Position numbers and translations under genes: made by a program
Assembly: GCA_023213315.1 (NCBI GenBank)
Contig: JAKCPI010015814.1
Span: 243,292 to 307,291 of the forward strand
DNA length: 64,000 nucleotides
From: Euborellia annulipes
Lineage: Eukaryota; Arthropoda; Insecta; Dermaptera; Anisolabididae
Direction: 5' to 3'
Notes under the pieces: generated by a model
Database searches by the model: none
Told to the model about the DNA's origin: nothing
The model's input: the letters and a program-made list of their open reading frames with translations, nothing else
Part shown: one piece after another, positions 27,849-32,944 of the stretch
Position numbering within the stretch: position 1 is the stretch's first letter
Layout of the letters: each line of letters begins with the position of its first letter

Positions 27849-30800
27849 AAAAAAAACATTCACACTTTTTTCTCATTCACACTCACACTCAGACACACAT
27901 TCACACTGTCTTTTCGGCAGCTCAGGCCATATAAGACATTTACGATAACCGTTATTTATGAATTTATATATATTAGGGTCCAGGCATTTTTATTTAAGCC
28001 ATCTGGTATCCAGATGGCTTAAATAAAATCATCGGACTGCCTGGGGTCCGAACCCGCGACGTTTGGTATATGAGGTTAGCATGCTAACCTCTACACCACG
28101 CCCCGTGGGCCTTTTTCTTTTTATTAGATTAAAAATCAATTATTATTTAAATTCCCATTTTTTTAAATTTATTTGTGTCTTTAATTGTTTCAAAGAAAAC
28201 ATATATGTCTCTCTCTCACTTGCAAACATTATCGTCTCTCTCTACTCTTTTTAAATTCCCTTTCCACCTAATCTTCGCATTTGGCCAATGTTAATTTCCT
28301 ATAGGGATTTGTATGTTAATTTCGATTCAAAAGGGGGTCCCCTTTAGAACTTTTTAGGCATTTAAAATTTTTTTTTTCCAATTCTTATGAAATTTTGTAT
28401 TTATTTACGAATCTATATTGTGTATAAAATGTCCAAATATGAGATTAAAATTTTGAAAAATAACCATAGTTTATTTGAAGCAGTCAACATTTAAAATGCA
28501 AGTTTGAAACTAAGGTGCTATCGGAAACTAAATATATCTCGACACAAAAAATCTGGTGTGACCAGCACGGTGCACAACTTTCTCTTACCGAAGGGTAAGA
28601 GAAAGTTGTGTGCTGTGCGCCAGTCACACCAGATTTTTACTTTCTCTTACCCTATATGGACCCTGTTATGCATTAGTGTGTCAAGCGCAAAAATAAATTA
28701 AAAATTGTGTTAAGCATGGAATATTGTTTCAAATGCTATAATTAATAATATTTTTATGAAATATGTCCTAAAAAAATTTATATTTAATGTTAAATCAGAA
28801 AAACTTTAATGTTAATTTTCTCAAATCTCGGTACCTGGCGCTTGACACACTAATGCGTAACAGGGTCCATATATGAAATATATAAGCTATAGAGAGAAAG
28901 TATTGCGATCATGTCAAAAATTCGATGACGAGATTTTGATGGATATTCATGTTTTGAGGGACCCCTGAGTCCAAAAATTGGGTCCCGTTGGTGTGCGTGT
29001 CGGGGTGTGTGGACATTTTTAACCATGAAGGAAATGAGCTACGAGGTTGAAATTTTATATTTAAATTAGGCACCCCCTGAACTCGTGAAAATAAGCTTTT
29101 AAACAAATTGGCCAAAAAGTACTAGTACTTTACTGGTGAACTTTTTCAGTTTTTTTTTCCGATTTTCTCAAAATTCGCCGCAACGATTTTGATTAAAATT
29201 CATATATCAACTATTTTTTGCTCTTTAATAAGTATATCAGTGAAATCTTTCGTGAAAATTGTTTGAAGTACACTTTACTGATGTGGAAGCATTCGTAGCT
29301 CATCGTCATCTATGAATCGTGTGGTCAAGTTTGAAACTAAGGTGCTATGGGAAACCAAATATATCTCGACACAAAAAATCTGGTGTGACCTGCAAGGTGC
29401 ACAACTTTTTATTACCGAAGAGAAAGTTGTGTGCTGTGCGCCATCACACCAGATTTTTTTTTACTTCGAATAAATTTAAAAAATTTTGTTTGAATTCAGA
29501 TAAATACGAATAAACATCTTTTGAGTGAATTATATTTTCTTGTAGTTATGAAAAAATAATTTTCTCCCCCATTTGGTTTGCGGTTGAACGAATTGAAAGC
29601 CTACCGTCGACCCTCCCAACAATTGTTAGAACTTATAAGGGGGTTGGAGAAGGTTTTTTTTTTTCAAAAGGACAGAGAGACTGAAAAGAGCTTGGAATGG
29701 TGGGGGAACATTTGCTGCCCCCCAAGGAAAATAAATAAAAATACAAAATTGAGTTCCATTTGGACAAGTCCGATTACATATTCCGGGTGGGTGTGCAAGC
29801 TCGTTTTCAATCTGTCAAAGCTCATCGGGGTGCAAAGCCAAACCCTCCGGCTATTTAAATGATTTAATTCGTAACACTATTTTAGATGATTTATTATATA
29901 GATCCACTCCTTTAAGCTACGACGTTTAATAGTTGACATAAACTATTTGATATCATTTATTAATAAAAAAATAACCCTTTCTAATTTCATAATTTATTAG
30001 ATATTGATATAATAAAAAATTGGGGCCATTCATCAACTAGTAAACAAGCAATTTTTCGGATTAACGGTATGGATTTCTTGTATTAAGGTGCGCGTCTCGA
30101 AAAACCGTTAAAACACGATTGACTCGAGGCGGCAAGAGATGGCGTTAGTGTTCCCCCATTGGAATACATGGAACTTGTTCCATTTAATTCTAGACTTTCC
30201 AGCTAATTAAAATTAAAGGCAAAAAATTAATTATTTTTTAACACAATGATTACTAATTTAATTATCTACAACTTATAGAGCTCCTTTTTTTAAAATATCT
30301 TTTATTTAATGCGATTAATCTAAAAAAAATTTTTTTTTTTCGAAAATCAAAAAAATCTGGTGTGACTGGCGCACAGCACACAACTTTCTCTTACCTTCGG
30401 TAATCGAAAGTTGTGTACTGTGCTTGTCTCACCAGATTTTTTGTGTCGACATGTATTTAGTTTCCGACAGTAGGGTACATTTGATTTTCAAGATGTAAAA
30501 TTTATAAGTATGGGAAAATATTTATATGTTGTTACCATGGCAACCATTTCTCCTATCTTTCCTATGAAGCACAAGAGTAAAGTGGTCTTCAGAAGATTTC
30601 AATCACAAAATGAGAATATACAATTTAAAGAGCATCTAAAAAATAATTGATTTTTTGAATTTAAAAAAAAATCGTTGGAGCAAATTTTGAGAAAATCGAA
30701 AAAAACTGAAAAGTACATCAATAAAGTACTAGTATTCTTTGGTCGATTTTGATTAAAAGCTTATTTTTCCGGTCCCGGGGGTGTTTAACTTAAATATAAA

Positions 30801-31453
30801 ATTTCAACCTCGTAGCTCAATTCCTTCATGCTTAAAATTGAACACACCCACCCACCCCACCCACACACCCACCCACCCACACACCCACCCACCCACCCAC
30901 CCACCCACAGACAGACCATGTCGCGAAAACCACTTTTTTGGATTCAGGGGACCTCAAAACGTGAAGATCCATCAAAATCTCGACATCGAATTTTTGACAT
31001 GAATCCAATACTTTCTCTCTCTATATATATTACATATATACATAGGTAAGAGAAAGTAAAAAGGGCTTCTATTATTTGTAGATAATTTAAATAGCTTTAA
31101 TTTAAAAAAATTTGAGGTCGATAGCTTCAAAATTGTGGCCGCTGGAAAGTCCCAAAATTAGCATCCCGAGACGCGCACTTTTCTTAAAAAAAAATAACCC
31201 GACTGTCCATCGATTGAGATGAATAGAAGACCAACCAACCCTCAATTAATAATATAGAGAAAAATATTTAAAATTTTCAAATTCTGTTCATGTTTTTAGT
31301 TCTTCATCGTCTGTCCTATTACCCGTACCAAAATACCTAGATCCCTTCATTTCAAAATCATTTCATATTTAACTTTTTTTTTCTAAATTTAACAATTTTC
31401 TTCTTACAGAGGATAATGATGATGATGAAGTTGTTGTGCTTACTCCTTGCTGA
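1918..31453 (+). CDS. Xrn2: Nuclear 5'-3' exoribonuclease 2 (Xrn2/Rat1), whole gene, 19 exons
   Basis: The spliced product is an 881-residue processive 5'-3' exonuclease for 5'-monophosphate RNA, known to act in the nucleus in rRNA/snoRNA processing, RNA surveillance and torpedo termination of RNA polymerase II. The protein opens with [18 protein letters not shown], the hallmark Xrn start. Acidic active-site residues are visible at D54 ([10 protein letters not shown]), D103 ([20 protein letters not shown]), E204/E206 ([10 protein letters not shown]), D234/D236 ([12 protein letters not shown]) and D342 ([12 protein letters not shown]). A CX2CX4HX4C zinc knuckle at 264-277 separates Xrn2 from cytoplasmic Xrn1. 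[19 protein letters not shown] (about 551-569) is the conserved second block. Exons: 1918-1992, 2062-2189, 2916-3027, 3101-3274, 6711-6873, 8451-8609, 9320-9624, 11097-11297, 11712-11855, 12541-12765, 12916-13023, 13146-13235, 13317-13473, 13654-13831, 14893-14949, 15020-15088, 15159-15287, 17419-17546, 31410-31453. Every junction is GT-AG and the frame stays open. The protein is slightly shorter than human XRN2 (950 residues), mainly in the C-terminal tail. Confidence 0.95.
2062..2189 (+). CDS. Xrn2: Xrn2 exon 2
   Basis: Residues 26-67 plus two bases of K68. It carries [18 protein letters not shown] with metal-binding D54. Acceptor TTTTTTAG, donor GTATTT. Confidence 0.95.
2916..3027 (+). CDS. 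Xrn2: Xrn2 exon 3
   Basis: Residues 68-105, ending [10 protein letters not shown] with D103 of the active site. The preceding intron 2 (726 bp) holds fragments of the AB element (about 2515-2600) and of the AATGAAATAATCACATG repeat (about 2645-2665). Confidence 0.95.
3101..3274 (+). CDS. Xrn2: Xrn2 exon 4
   Basis: Residues 106-163. It carries [19 protein letters not shown], the basic 5'-phosphate/RNA-binding segment of Xrn enzymes. Phase 0 at both ends. Confidence 0.95.
3590..4044 (+). mobile_element. LINE (non-LTR retrotransposon) 3' end, 5'-truncated
   Basis: The fragment contains the C-terminal part of a reverse-transcriptase ORF followed by a short 3' UTR (CTCCAGGAGGCAGTAGCCTC, about 3982-4001). 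It ends in a TCTA microsatellite tail at about 4019-4040, the usual 3' signature of CR1/L2-type LINEs. It interrupts the left arm of the intron 4 inverted repeat, which otherwise matches the right arm on both sides of the insertion. Confidence 0.8.
3634..3915 (+). pseudogene. C-terminal fragment of LINE ORF2 (reverse transcriptase tail)
   Basis: The 93 residues have the typical end of CR1/jockey-type ORF2 proteins: basic residues, then [38 protein letters not shown] and a stop. In this clade the pattern is R-T-x-x-Y-G ... W-N-x-[LV]-P-x-x-I-R ... F-K. The polymerase motifs are absent, so this is a 5'-truncated dead copy. It lies inside Xrn2 intron 4 in the same orientation as the gene. A scrambled second copy lies at about 5315-5680. 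Confidence 0.8.
4405..4500. repeat. Poly-G/GGCGTA repeat (family R) fragment
   Basis: CCATGGGCGTAACTAGAG is followed by two runs of G (7 and 12) and CATGAGACCAG. The same kind of element (GGCGTAGC beside a G- or C-run) occurs near 16340, 19385, 19600-19870, 26160, 37895-38165, 39285 and 62530. Confidence 0.6.
5315..5685 (+). mobile_element. Second, scrambled LINE 3' end
   Basis: Matches the 3780-4044 LINE sequence (GTGGACCGGTGTCCCGGAAG; CAGGAGGCAGTAGCCTCAGA) but is split by about 100 bases (5408-5505). That insert is the inverted partner of 4610-4700, so LINE and palindrome segments alternate. Confidence 0.65.
6711..6873 (+). CDS. Xrn2: Xrn2 exon 5
   Basis: Residues 164-217 plus one base. 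It carries [20 protein letters not shown] and [18 protein letters not shown], with catalytic E204 and E206. It follows the 3.4 kb intron 4. Confidence 0.95.
7147..7285 (-). repeat. SINE family C, headless fragment
   Basis: Poly-T, CTCATTCAGTCTCACACAGT, CTTTTCGGCAACATAGGCC and GCCATTTGGTATCCAAA match the tail and body of the tRNA SINE. The tRNA-like head is missing. Confidence 0.7.
7875..8205. repeat. GC-rich foldback in intron 5
   Basis: The left arm (about 7878-8000) and right arm (about 8060-8200) are inverted copies built from repeats of GGCTCG/CGAGCC, with GAGCCAAATCCGCATGTG in the left arm and CACATGCGGATTTGGCTC in the right. The GC content is far above the surrounding AT-rich intron. 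There is no coding potential beyond shadow ORFs. It is probably a non-autonomous DNA transposon. Confidence 0.75.
8230..8350. repeat. Interspersed repeat shared with intron 8 (family O)
   Basis: GGCACAAATAGAGGAT and AAATTCAATTGTAAGATGTA recur inverted at about 11395-11500 in intron 8, including the flanking AATAATAACAATAAGATA stretch. Confidence 0.6.
8451..8609 (+). CDS. Xrn2: Xrn2 exon 6
   Basis: Residues 218-270 plus one base. It carries [20 protein letters not shown] with D234/D236, and CDIC, the first half of the zinc knuckle. Confidence 0.95.
8655..9270. repeat. Nested foldback in intron 6, hAT-like inner element
   Basis: The inner element runs about 8700-9088 with ends GGCTGGACGCACACC and GTGTGAGTCCAGCC. 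Its arms repeat TTTTGCTCAATGACAAAACA in both orientations. Outside it, 8655-8700 and about 9190-9265 form a second inverted pair (ACTAAATTCAGTATC against GATACTGAAATTAGT-like sequence). No clean target duplication was found. Confidence 0.65.
9320..9624 (+). CDS. Xrn2: Xrn2 exon 7
   Basis: Residues 271-372, the longest exon. It completes the zinc knuckle (GHEMKDCCG) and carries [20 protein letters not shown] with catalytic D342. Confidence 0.97.
10438..10512 (-). repeat. tRNA-like fragment (SINE head or tRNA pseudogene)
   Basis: The minus strand has a B-box-like GGTTCGACTCCCGGCGG (about 10466-10450) after GGATCCGT. No credible A box or full cloverleaf is visible, so I call it a SINE head relic rather than a tRNA gene. 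It abuts the foldback at 10527. Confidence 0.5.
10527..10772. mobile_element. Foldback element (family G), copy 2
   Basis: Arms 10532-10645 and 10672-10760 are inverted copies (CTCGACGTTTCGGTTCTCC against GGAGAGCTGAAACGTCGAG), with only about 30 bases between them. TATATA tracts flank both sides. The arm carries GAAAATGG - CTCC - AAAA - GGAG - GAAACGTC, the stem-loop motif shared with other foldbacks in the window. Confidence 0.85.
11097..11297 (+). CDS. Xrn2: Xrn2 exon 8
   Basis: Residues 373-439. It carries [20 protein letters not shown] and then a Lys/Arg-rich helix ([20 protein letters not shown]). Confidence 0.95.
11712..11855 (+). CDS. Xrn2: Xrn2 exon 9
   Basis: Residues 440-487 ([20 protein letters not shown] through RAGLQSLIQ). 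Phase 0 at both ends; weak conservation is expected in this linker. Confidence 0.92.
11940..12413. mobile_element. Two adjacent mariner-like MITEs in intron 9
   Basis: The complete element at 12206-12411 has ends CAGTGAGGGACAATATTA and TAATATTGACCCTCACTG, flanked by TA on both sides. Each arm contains CTTGTGATTATTTCATTG. A second, older palindrome of the same family lies at about 11966-12155. The TA target and CAGTG ends fit Tc1/mariner-type MITEs. Confidence 0.8.
12541..12765 (+). CDS. Xrn2: Xrn2 exon 10
   Basis: Residues 488-562. It has an acidic linker ([14 protein letters not shown]) and then the conserved [20 protein letters not shown]. Position 550 is Arg; from memory most animal Xrn2 proteins have Glu in YVEGLCWVL, so this is a possible substitution to check. 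Confidence 0.96.
12916..13023 (+). CDS. Xrn2: Xrn2 exon 11
   Basis: Residues 563-598 ([20 protein letters not shown]), a near-invariant Xrn2 block. Intron 10 before it holds a decayed end of foldback family G. Confidence 0.97.
13146..13235 (+). CDS. Xrn2: Xrn2 exon 12
   Basis: Residues 599-628 ([20 protein letters not shown]). Phase 0 at both ends. Confidence 0.96.
13317..13473 (+). CDS. Xrn2: Xrn2 exon 13
   Basis: Residues 629-680 plus one base ([36 protein letters not shown]). Conserved C-terminal part of the fold. Confidence 0.96.
13654..13831 (+). CDS. Xrn2: Xrn2 exon 14
   Basis: Residues 681-739 plus two bases ([20 protein letters not shown]). Confidence 0.94.
14320..14660. repeat. 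Foldback remnants in intron 14 (family Q arm and a second palindrome)
   Basis: 14322-14455 is one arm of the element that is complete at 18084-18316 (CGCCTGCTGAGAA, AACATATACATTTAAATAGC). Next to it, TATATAAAGCGCTAGCCACT (about 14466) pairs with the inverted stretch ending GCGCTTTATATATA (about 14636-14650). Two G-runs near 14125 and 14160 are family R traces. Confidence 0.6.
14893..14949 (+). CDS. Xrn2: Xrn2 exon 15
   Basis: Residues 740-758 plus two bases ([19 protein letters not shown]). A small exon; phase is consistent on both sides. Confidence 0.9.
15020..15088 (+). CDS. Xrn2: Xrn2 exon 16
   Basis: Residues 759-781 plus two bases ([20 protein letters not shown]). Flanked by two 70-base introns. 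Confidence 0.92.
15159..15287 (+). CDS. Xrn2: Xrn2 exon 17
   Basis: Residues 782-824 plus two bases ([28 protein letters not shown]). Confidence 0.93.
15598..15776. repeat. Foldback element in intron 17
   Basis: Arms are inverted: ATTGGAATCAGCCAAG and AACAGATTTAGATAA on the left, TAGATAAATCTGCTTTTT and CTTGGCTCACTCCAA on the right. The loop side contains GAGC-AACAAG-CGCTC followed by GAAAC on the minus strand. Confidence 0.65.
15778..16425. repeat. Family R element with TCGCCGAAAA repeats
   Basis: The ends and body match 37960-38163: CCGCAAAACAAAAAATTCCT at the left; a G-run, GGCGCGAGTTAAGCTC and CTACGCCACT at the right. Inside is a cluster of CTCGCCGAAAA-type units (15880-15965 and, inverted, 16168-16215) and an AB-element fragment near 16030-16155. 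Confidence 0.6.
17419..17546 (+). CDS. Xrn2: Xrn2 exon 18
   Basis: Residues 825-867 plus one base. After [20 protein letters not shown] the sequence becomes Asn/Gln/Arg-rich ([14 protein letters not shown]), a disordered C-terminal tail. The donor is GTGAGT. Read-through without splicing would add about 20 residues and stop near 17609. Confidence 0.88.
18084..18316. mobile_element. Foldback element (family Q), complete
   Basis: Ends GCCTGCTAAGAATCATAGTG and CACTATGATTCTCAGCAGGC are inverted; AGTCCGAAATTCAA pairs with TTGAATTTTCGGACT. One arm recurs in intron 14. Confidence 0.8.
19070..19330. promoter_or_regulatory. Unique GC-richer island in intron 18, candidate enhancer
   Basis: This is non-repetitive DNA with TTGATTGGCAATTAATA, GCACGTGACTAATTGG, TTTAATTATGCATCGC and an E-box. 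No open frame or splice sites. The call as regulatory is inference from composition, uniqueness and clustered homeodomain/POU-like words. Confidence 0.3.
19385..19915. repeat. Poly-G/poly-C family R cluster
   Basis: Several copies of GGGGG or CCCCC runs lie beside GGCGTAGCCAGAAATTTTT-type words. The long ORFs here are translations of homopolymer runs. Confidence 0.6.
20191..20797. mobile_element. Foldback element (family L), copy 1
   Basis: Left arm ATAGTCGGCGACTCAAGTGC ... TTAGTCAACCAAAATGC; right arm GCATTTTGGTTGCCTAAGC ... GCACTTGTGTCGCTGACTAT. About 500 bases of AT-rich sequence lie between. A compact copy is at 46252-46449 and single ends at 12160-12205 and 26690-26765. Confidence 0.75.
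21712..21946. repeat. Palindromic pair of tRNA-like SINE heads (family F)
   Basis: Two inverted arms each contain a B-box-like AGGTTCGATTCC word beside CTGGAGATC, and AAATAAAC and CACTTATGTTAA farther out. The middle (TTTGCACCACTGG) is the A-box side. A single related copy lies at 56284-56467. The mirrored arrangement argues against a functional tRNA gene. Confidence 0.65.
22160..22545. promoter_or_regulatory. Unique GC-rich island in intron 18, candidate regulatory element
   Basis: About 380 non-repetitive bases well above local GC (CGCGCAGCAGCCGGCCGTGA, GGGGCGAGGCTAATTAACCC, TTATCAGGTGACATTATCA). A 98-codon ORF covers it but lacks domain-like content and splice sites, so I do not call it coding. 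Confidence 0.3.
22786..22965 (-). repeat. tRNA-derived SINE (family D), copy 1
   Basis: The minus-strand head has GGTTCGCATCCGC as B box. The tail matches TCTTTTTCGGCAT, AGGCCAT and CCCATCCCTATTTATTT, shared with 42599-42705, 51722-51790 and 60525-60685. Confidence 0.7.
23540..23840. promoter_or_regulatory. Unique GC-rich island in intron 18
   Basis: Follows a TA/GA microsatellite (23522-23556). About 280 GC-rich non-repeat bases (CGACCCGAGGCGTCGGCTGG, CCAAGAGCCTCCGTCGACTC). ORFs exist on both strands and neither looks like a known domain. Could be regulatory DNA or an unrecognised exon. Confidence 0.28.
24168..24574. mobile_element. TTAA-flanked MITE (family M), copy 1, piggyBac-like
   Basis: Bounded by TTAA on both sides (24168-24171, 24571-24574) with inverted ends GGTGCGCGACTCG and CGAGACGCGCATC. 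No transposase. The TTAA target is the piggyBac signature; the ends do not start with the usual CCC, so family assignment is tentative. Confidence 0.75.
24885..25165. mobile_element. Foldback element (family H) with CTGAAGATG stem-loop motif in both arms
   Basis: Left arm (minus) 24894-24926 and right arm (plus) 25071-25103 each read CTGAAGATG, stem GGTCT, 7-base loop, stem AGGCC, CGAAACG. Outer parts continue the inverted repeat (TTTGCAGCCAAATTTA against GTTTGGCTGCAAACG). Confidence 0.8.
25660..25930. promoter_or_regulatory. Unique island in intron 18
   Basis: Non-repetitive, moderately GC-rich (AAGGACGGGGGTGATTTGG, CCAGGCCATCGTTATTATTG). No splice-bounded frame. Regulatory role is inference. 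Confidence 0.22.
26925..27090. mobile_element. Truncated AB element
   Basis: Shares ATTGTTTGAAACCCACTTTA, TGTCTATCGGAAACTGAATA and the terminal CACACCAGATTTTTTA with complete AB copies, but the central part is lost. Confidence 0.65.
27820..28110 (-). repeat. tRNA-derived SINE (family C) inserted in AB copy 1
   Basis: Head on the right: A-box-like TGGTGTAGAGGTTAGC (about 28097-28082) and B-box GGGTTCGGACCCC (about 28054-28042). Flanked on the left by poly-T. The empty site is visible in the 48.3 kb AB copy. Confidence 0.85.
28545..28638. repeat. Terminal hairpin of AB element (copy 1)
   Basis: AAAAAATCTGGTGTGAC and GTCACACCAGATTTTT close a stem of about 40 bp. Other copies have the loop CTTACCTTCGGTAA. 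The same hairpin ends other AB copies at 29373-29460, 30349-30442, 40277-40358, 47794-47887, 51565-51664, 56683-56780 and 59590-59683. Confidence 0.9.
28636..29460 (+). mobile_element. AB element, copy 2, with MITE N
   Basis: Directly abuts the hairpin of copy 1. Carries MITE N at 28653-28878, nearly identical to that in copy 1, with ends GGACCCTGTTATGCATTAG and CTAATGCGTAACAGGGTCC. Confidence 0.75.
29560..29870. promoter_or_regulatory. Unique island in intron 18
   Basis: About 300 bases without repeat matches (GCCTACCGTCGACCCTCCC, CCGGGTGGGTGTGCAAGCTC). An ORF of 94 codons from 29578 lacks a recognisable domain. Regulatory or unknown. Confidence 0.25.
30083..31187. mobile_element. TTAA-flanked MITE (family M), copy 2, split by an AB element
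   Basis: TTAA at 30083-30086 and 31184-31187 flank ends GGTGCGCGTCTCG and CGAGACGCGCAC. The element is inverted relative to copy 1 and interrupted in an A-tract at about 30349-31064 by AB copy 3. Copy 1 shows the uninterrupted A-tract. Confidence 0.8.
30349..31064 (-). mobile_element. AB element, copy 3, complete short form
   Basis: The hairpin (30349-30442) is at the left and the end GGTAAGAGAAAGT at the right. A CCCA/CCAC microsatellite fills 30843-30907. About 715 bases; its limits are defined precisely because it sits inside element M. Confidence 0.85.
31410..31453 (+). CDS. Xrn2: Xrn2 exon 19 (terminal)
   Basis: Completes Glu868 and encodes [13 protein letters not shown] then TGA. The acceptor is AACAATTTTCTTCTTACAG. 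The phase fits exon 18 and an AATAAA lies 10 bases after the stop. Confidence is lower than for the other exons because the acidic tail is short and unconserved and the intron is very long. Confidence 0.62.
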
Positions 31454-31463
31454 TTTTTAGTGA

Positions 31464-31469
31464 AATAAA
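31464..31469 (+). terminator. Xrn2: Polyadenylation signal of Xrn2
   Basis: AATAAA 10 bases after the stop codon, followed by T-rich sequence. The 3' UTR would be very short; a later AATAAA near 31671 is an alternative. Confidence 0.6.
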
Positions 31470-31939
31470 AAAGTCCTTTCACAAAAGACATTCTTAATTT
31501 AACTAAATTACTTTGTTTTATTTTTAATTTTAATGTTTGATTATCATTTACTTTATCACTTGAAATGTATATCCAAAATTAACATTCTTTTTTTTTCATT
31601 TTCTAAAAAAAGTTTATTCTCATTTTCGAATTTTTAATTGTTAATGTTCAAAATTGTTTTTATAAAATTAAATAAATAATTATTGATATTATTTGTTATT
31701 TTATTAATTTTATCTTTTTTTTTTTTCTTTTTATATATCAAGGATTATACCAGTATTTAAATAATTTTTTAACTTTGAATTATCCCCCTGGGTCTTAGCA
31801 TAATGATGAATACTCGTGAAAGTGTTAACTACTTTATTATAACAGAAATTATTGATAGTTACAGGAAGTTTGAGGTTCTCAAATGACCAATTTATTATTC
31901 ATAACTTAAATCGGTTTTCATAAGGTTATATTTCGGTGG

Positions 31940-32125
31940 TGTATCACTCAGTACATAAATCTTCTTAACGCCATTGAGTTAGCATCCCACATGGTATGTC
32001 CCATGACACACCCACACTAATACCTAATGTTTCTCTCACACAAACACGGCATTAGTGTGCATGTATATCGTTTGGGATGCTTAACTCTAAAAAGATTAAG
32101 AAGTTTTACAATGTACAGTATATGC
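31940..32125. repeat. Foldback MITE downstream of Xrn2
   Basis: TTCTTAACGCCATTGAGTTA and GCATCCCACATG on the left pair with GGGATGCTTAACTC and AAGATTAAGAAG on the right; ACACTAATAC pairs with GCATTAGTGT inside. Confidence 0.65.
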
Positions 32126-32559
32126 AATTAGTAATACATAATTTAATTGGGAACTAGCTACTGAACTGTAAAAGCATAAGCTTTATAAGTGATACCATTT
32201 TCCAAATTATATTGGCAACCAATTAATTTAGAAAAATACAGACAAGGTCCAAATGTCGGTCTAGACTTTGAACATAACGTGAATTTCAACAATGTATGTG
32301 ACCAAGTAGAGCTTTATGCTTAAATTTTCTATCAATTAGCCAATCAATACATATCATGTATATCGTTTAAGATAGCCAATTTGTGCTTATGATTGGGAAA
32401 AATATATTTTAAATACTTTAACAGTTTTTTAAAGCAATTTCGGTATCTGAGGCTATATAGACTTTAAACGATTACTAATATTTTTTATTATTTACGATAT
32501 ACACTGTTAAAAATTTTCGAGCCATATTCATACACATGTATAGGAAGTCTGTTACACAA

Positions 32560-32790
32560 ACTGTTTATGAATATTCATTTTGGGTATATGAGAAAGGTCA
32601 TATACCAAAAATGAACTTTCACAAACCCAGATATGAAATTTTTCATATTCGGGTATATGAAAAAATTCATTTTCGGTTATATGAATAAATTCATTTTTGG
32701 TATATGAAATTTAAATTACGGGTATATGAATAAATTCATTTTTGGTATATGAAATTTAAATTACGGGTTTATGAGAAATAATTTACTTTT
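32560..32790. repeat. Minisatellite of GTATATGAA-type units
   Basis: Units such as TTCATTTTTGGTATATGAAA and ATTACGGGTATATGAATAAA repeat with a period of about 47, at least twice nearly perfectly, with degenerate units before. Confidence 0.75.
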
Positions 32791-32807
32791 TTGTGAAAAA
32801 TGAAAGT

Positions 32808-32938
32808 AGGAGAACTTTTAATTATAGACCACATATTTGTATTAAATATTTATTAAAAATATATAAATACTGTACAAATATATATATTTTTAATAAATAT
32901 TTAATACAAATATGTGGTCTATAATTAAAAATTCTCCT
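32808..32938. repeat. Near-perfect palindrome, about 60-bp arms
   Basis: AGGAGAACTTTTAATTATAG ... against CTATAATTAAAAATTCTCCT. Both arms contain ACCACATATTTGTATTAAAT or its complement. One arm recurs at about 9775-9838 in Xrn2 intron 7. Confidence 0.85.
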
Positions 32939-32944
32939 AATAAT

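Larger units (their letters stand above)
27111..28638 (+). mobile_element. AB element, copy 1 (long form, with inserted MITE N and SINE C)
   Basis: Starts TACTTTCTCGTACC and ends with the terminal hairpin at 28545-28638. Within it lie MITE N (27131-27342), a TG microsatellite (27461-27492), and SINE C (about 27820-28110). The uninterrupted counterpart is the inverted copy at 47794-48823. Head-to-tail with copy 2. Confidence 0.8.
17547..31409 (+). other. Xrn2: Xrn2 intron 18 (13.9 kb), repeats plus unique islands
   Basis: This intron is about four times longer than any other in the gene. It holds the AB tandem (27.1-29.5 kb), the TTAA-flanked elements (24.2 and 30.1 kb), SINEs, and at least five GC-richer unique islands listed separately. 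I found no additional Xrn2 exon in it. Confidence 0.6.

Noticed and set aside
29578..29862. Additional Xrn2 exon in intron 18
   Set aside because: The frame does not resemble any Xrn2 segment, and exon 18 to 19 already joins in phase.
30781..31049. ORFs with His/Pro/Thr repeats (also 48615, 57086, 57166, 58762)
   Set aside because: They are translations of the CA/CCCA microsatellite and flanks of the AB element and recur wherever AB does; no real protein.
32560..32790. CRISPR-like array
   Set aside because: Units are directly adjacent without spacers, in a eukaryotic context; a minisatellite.
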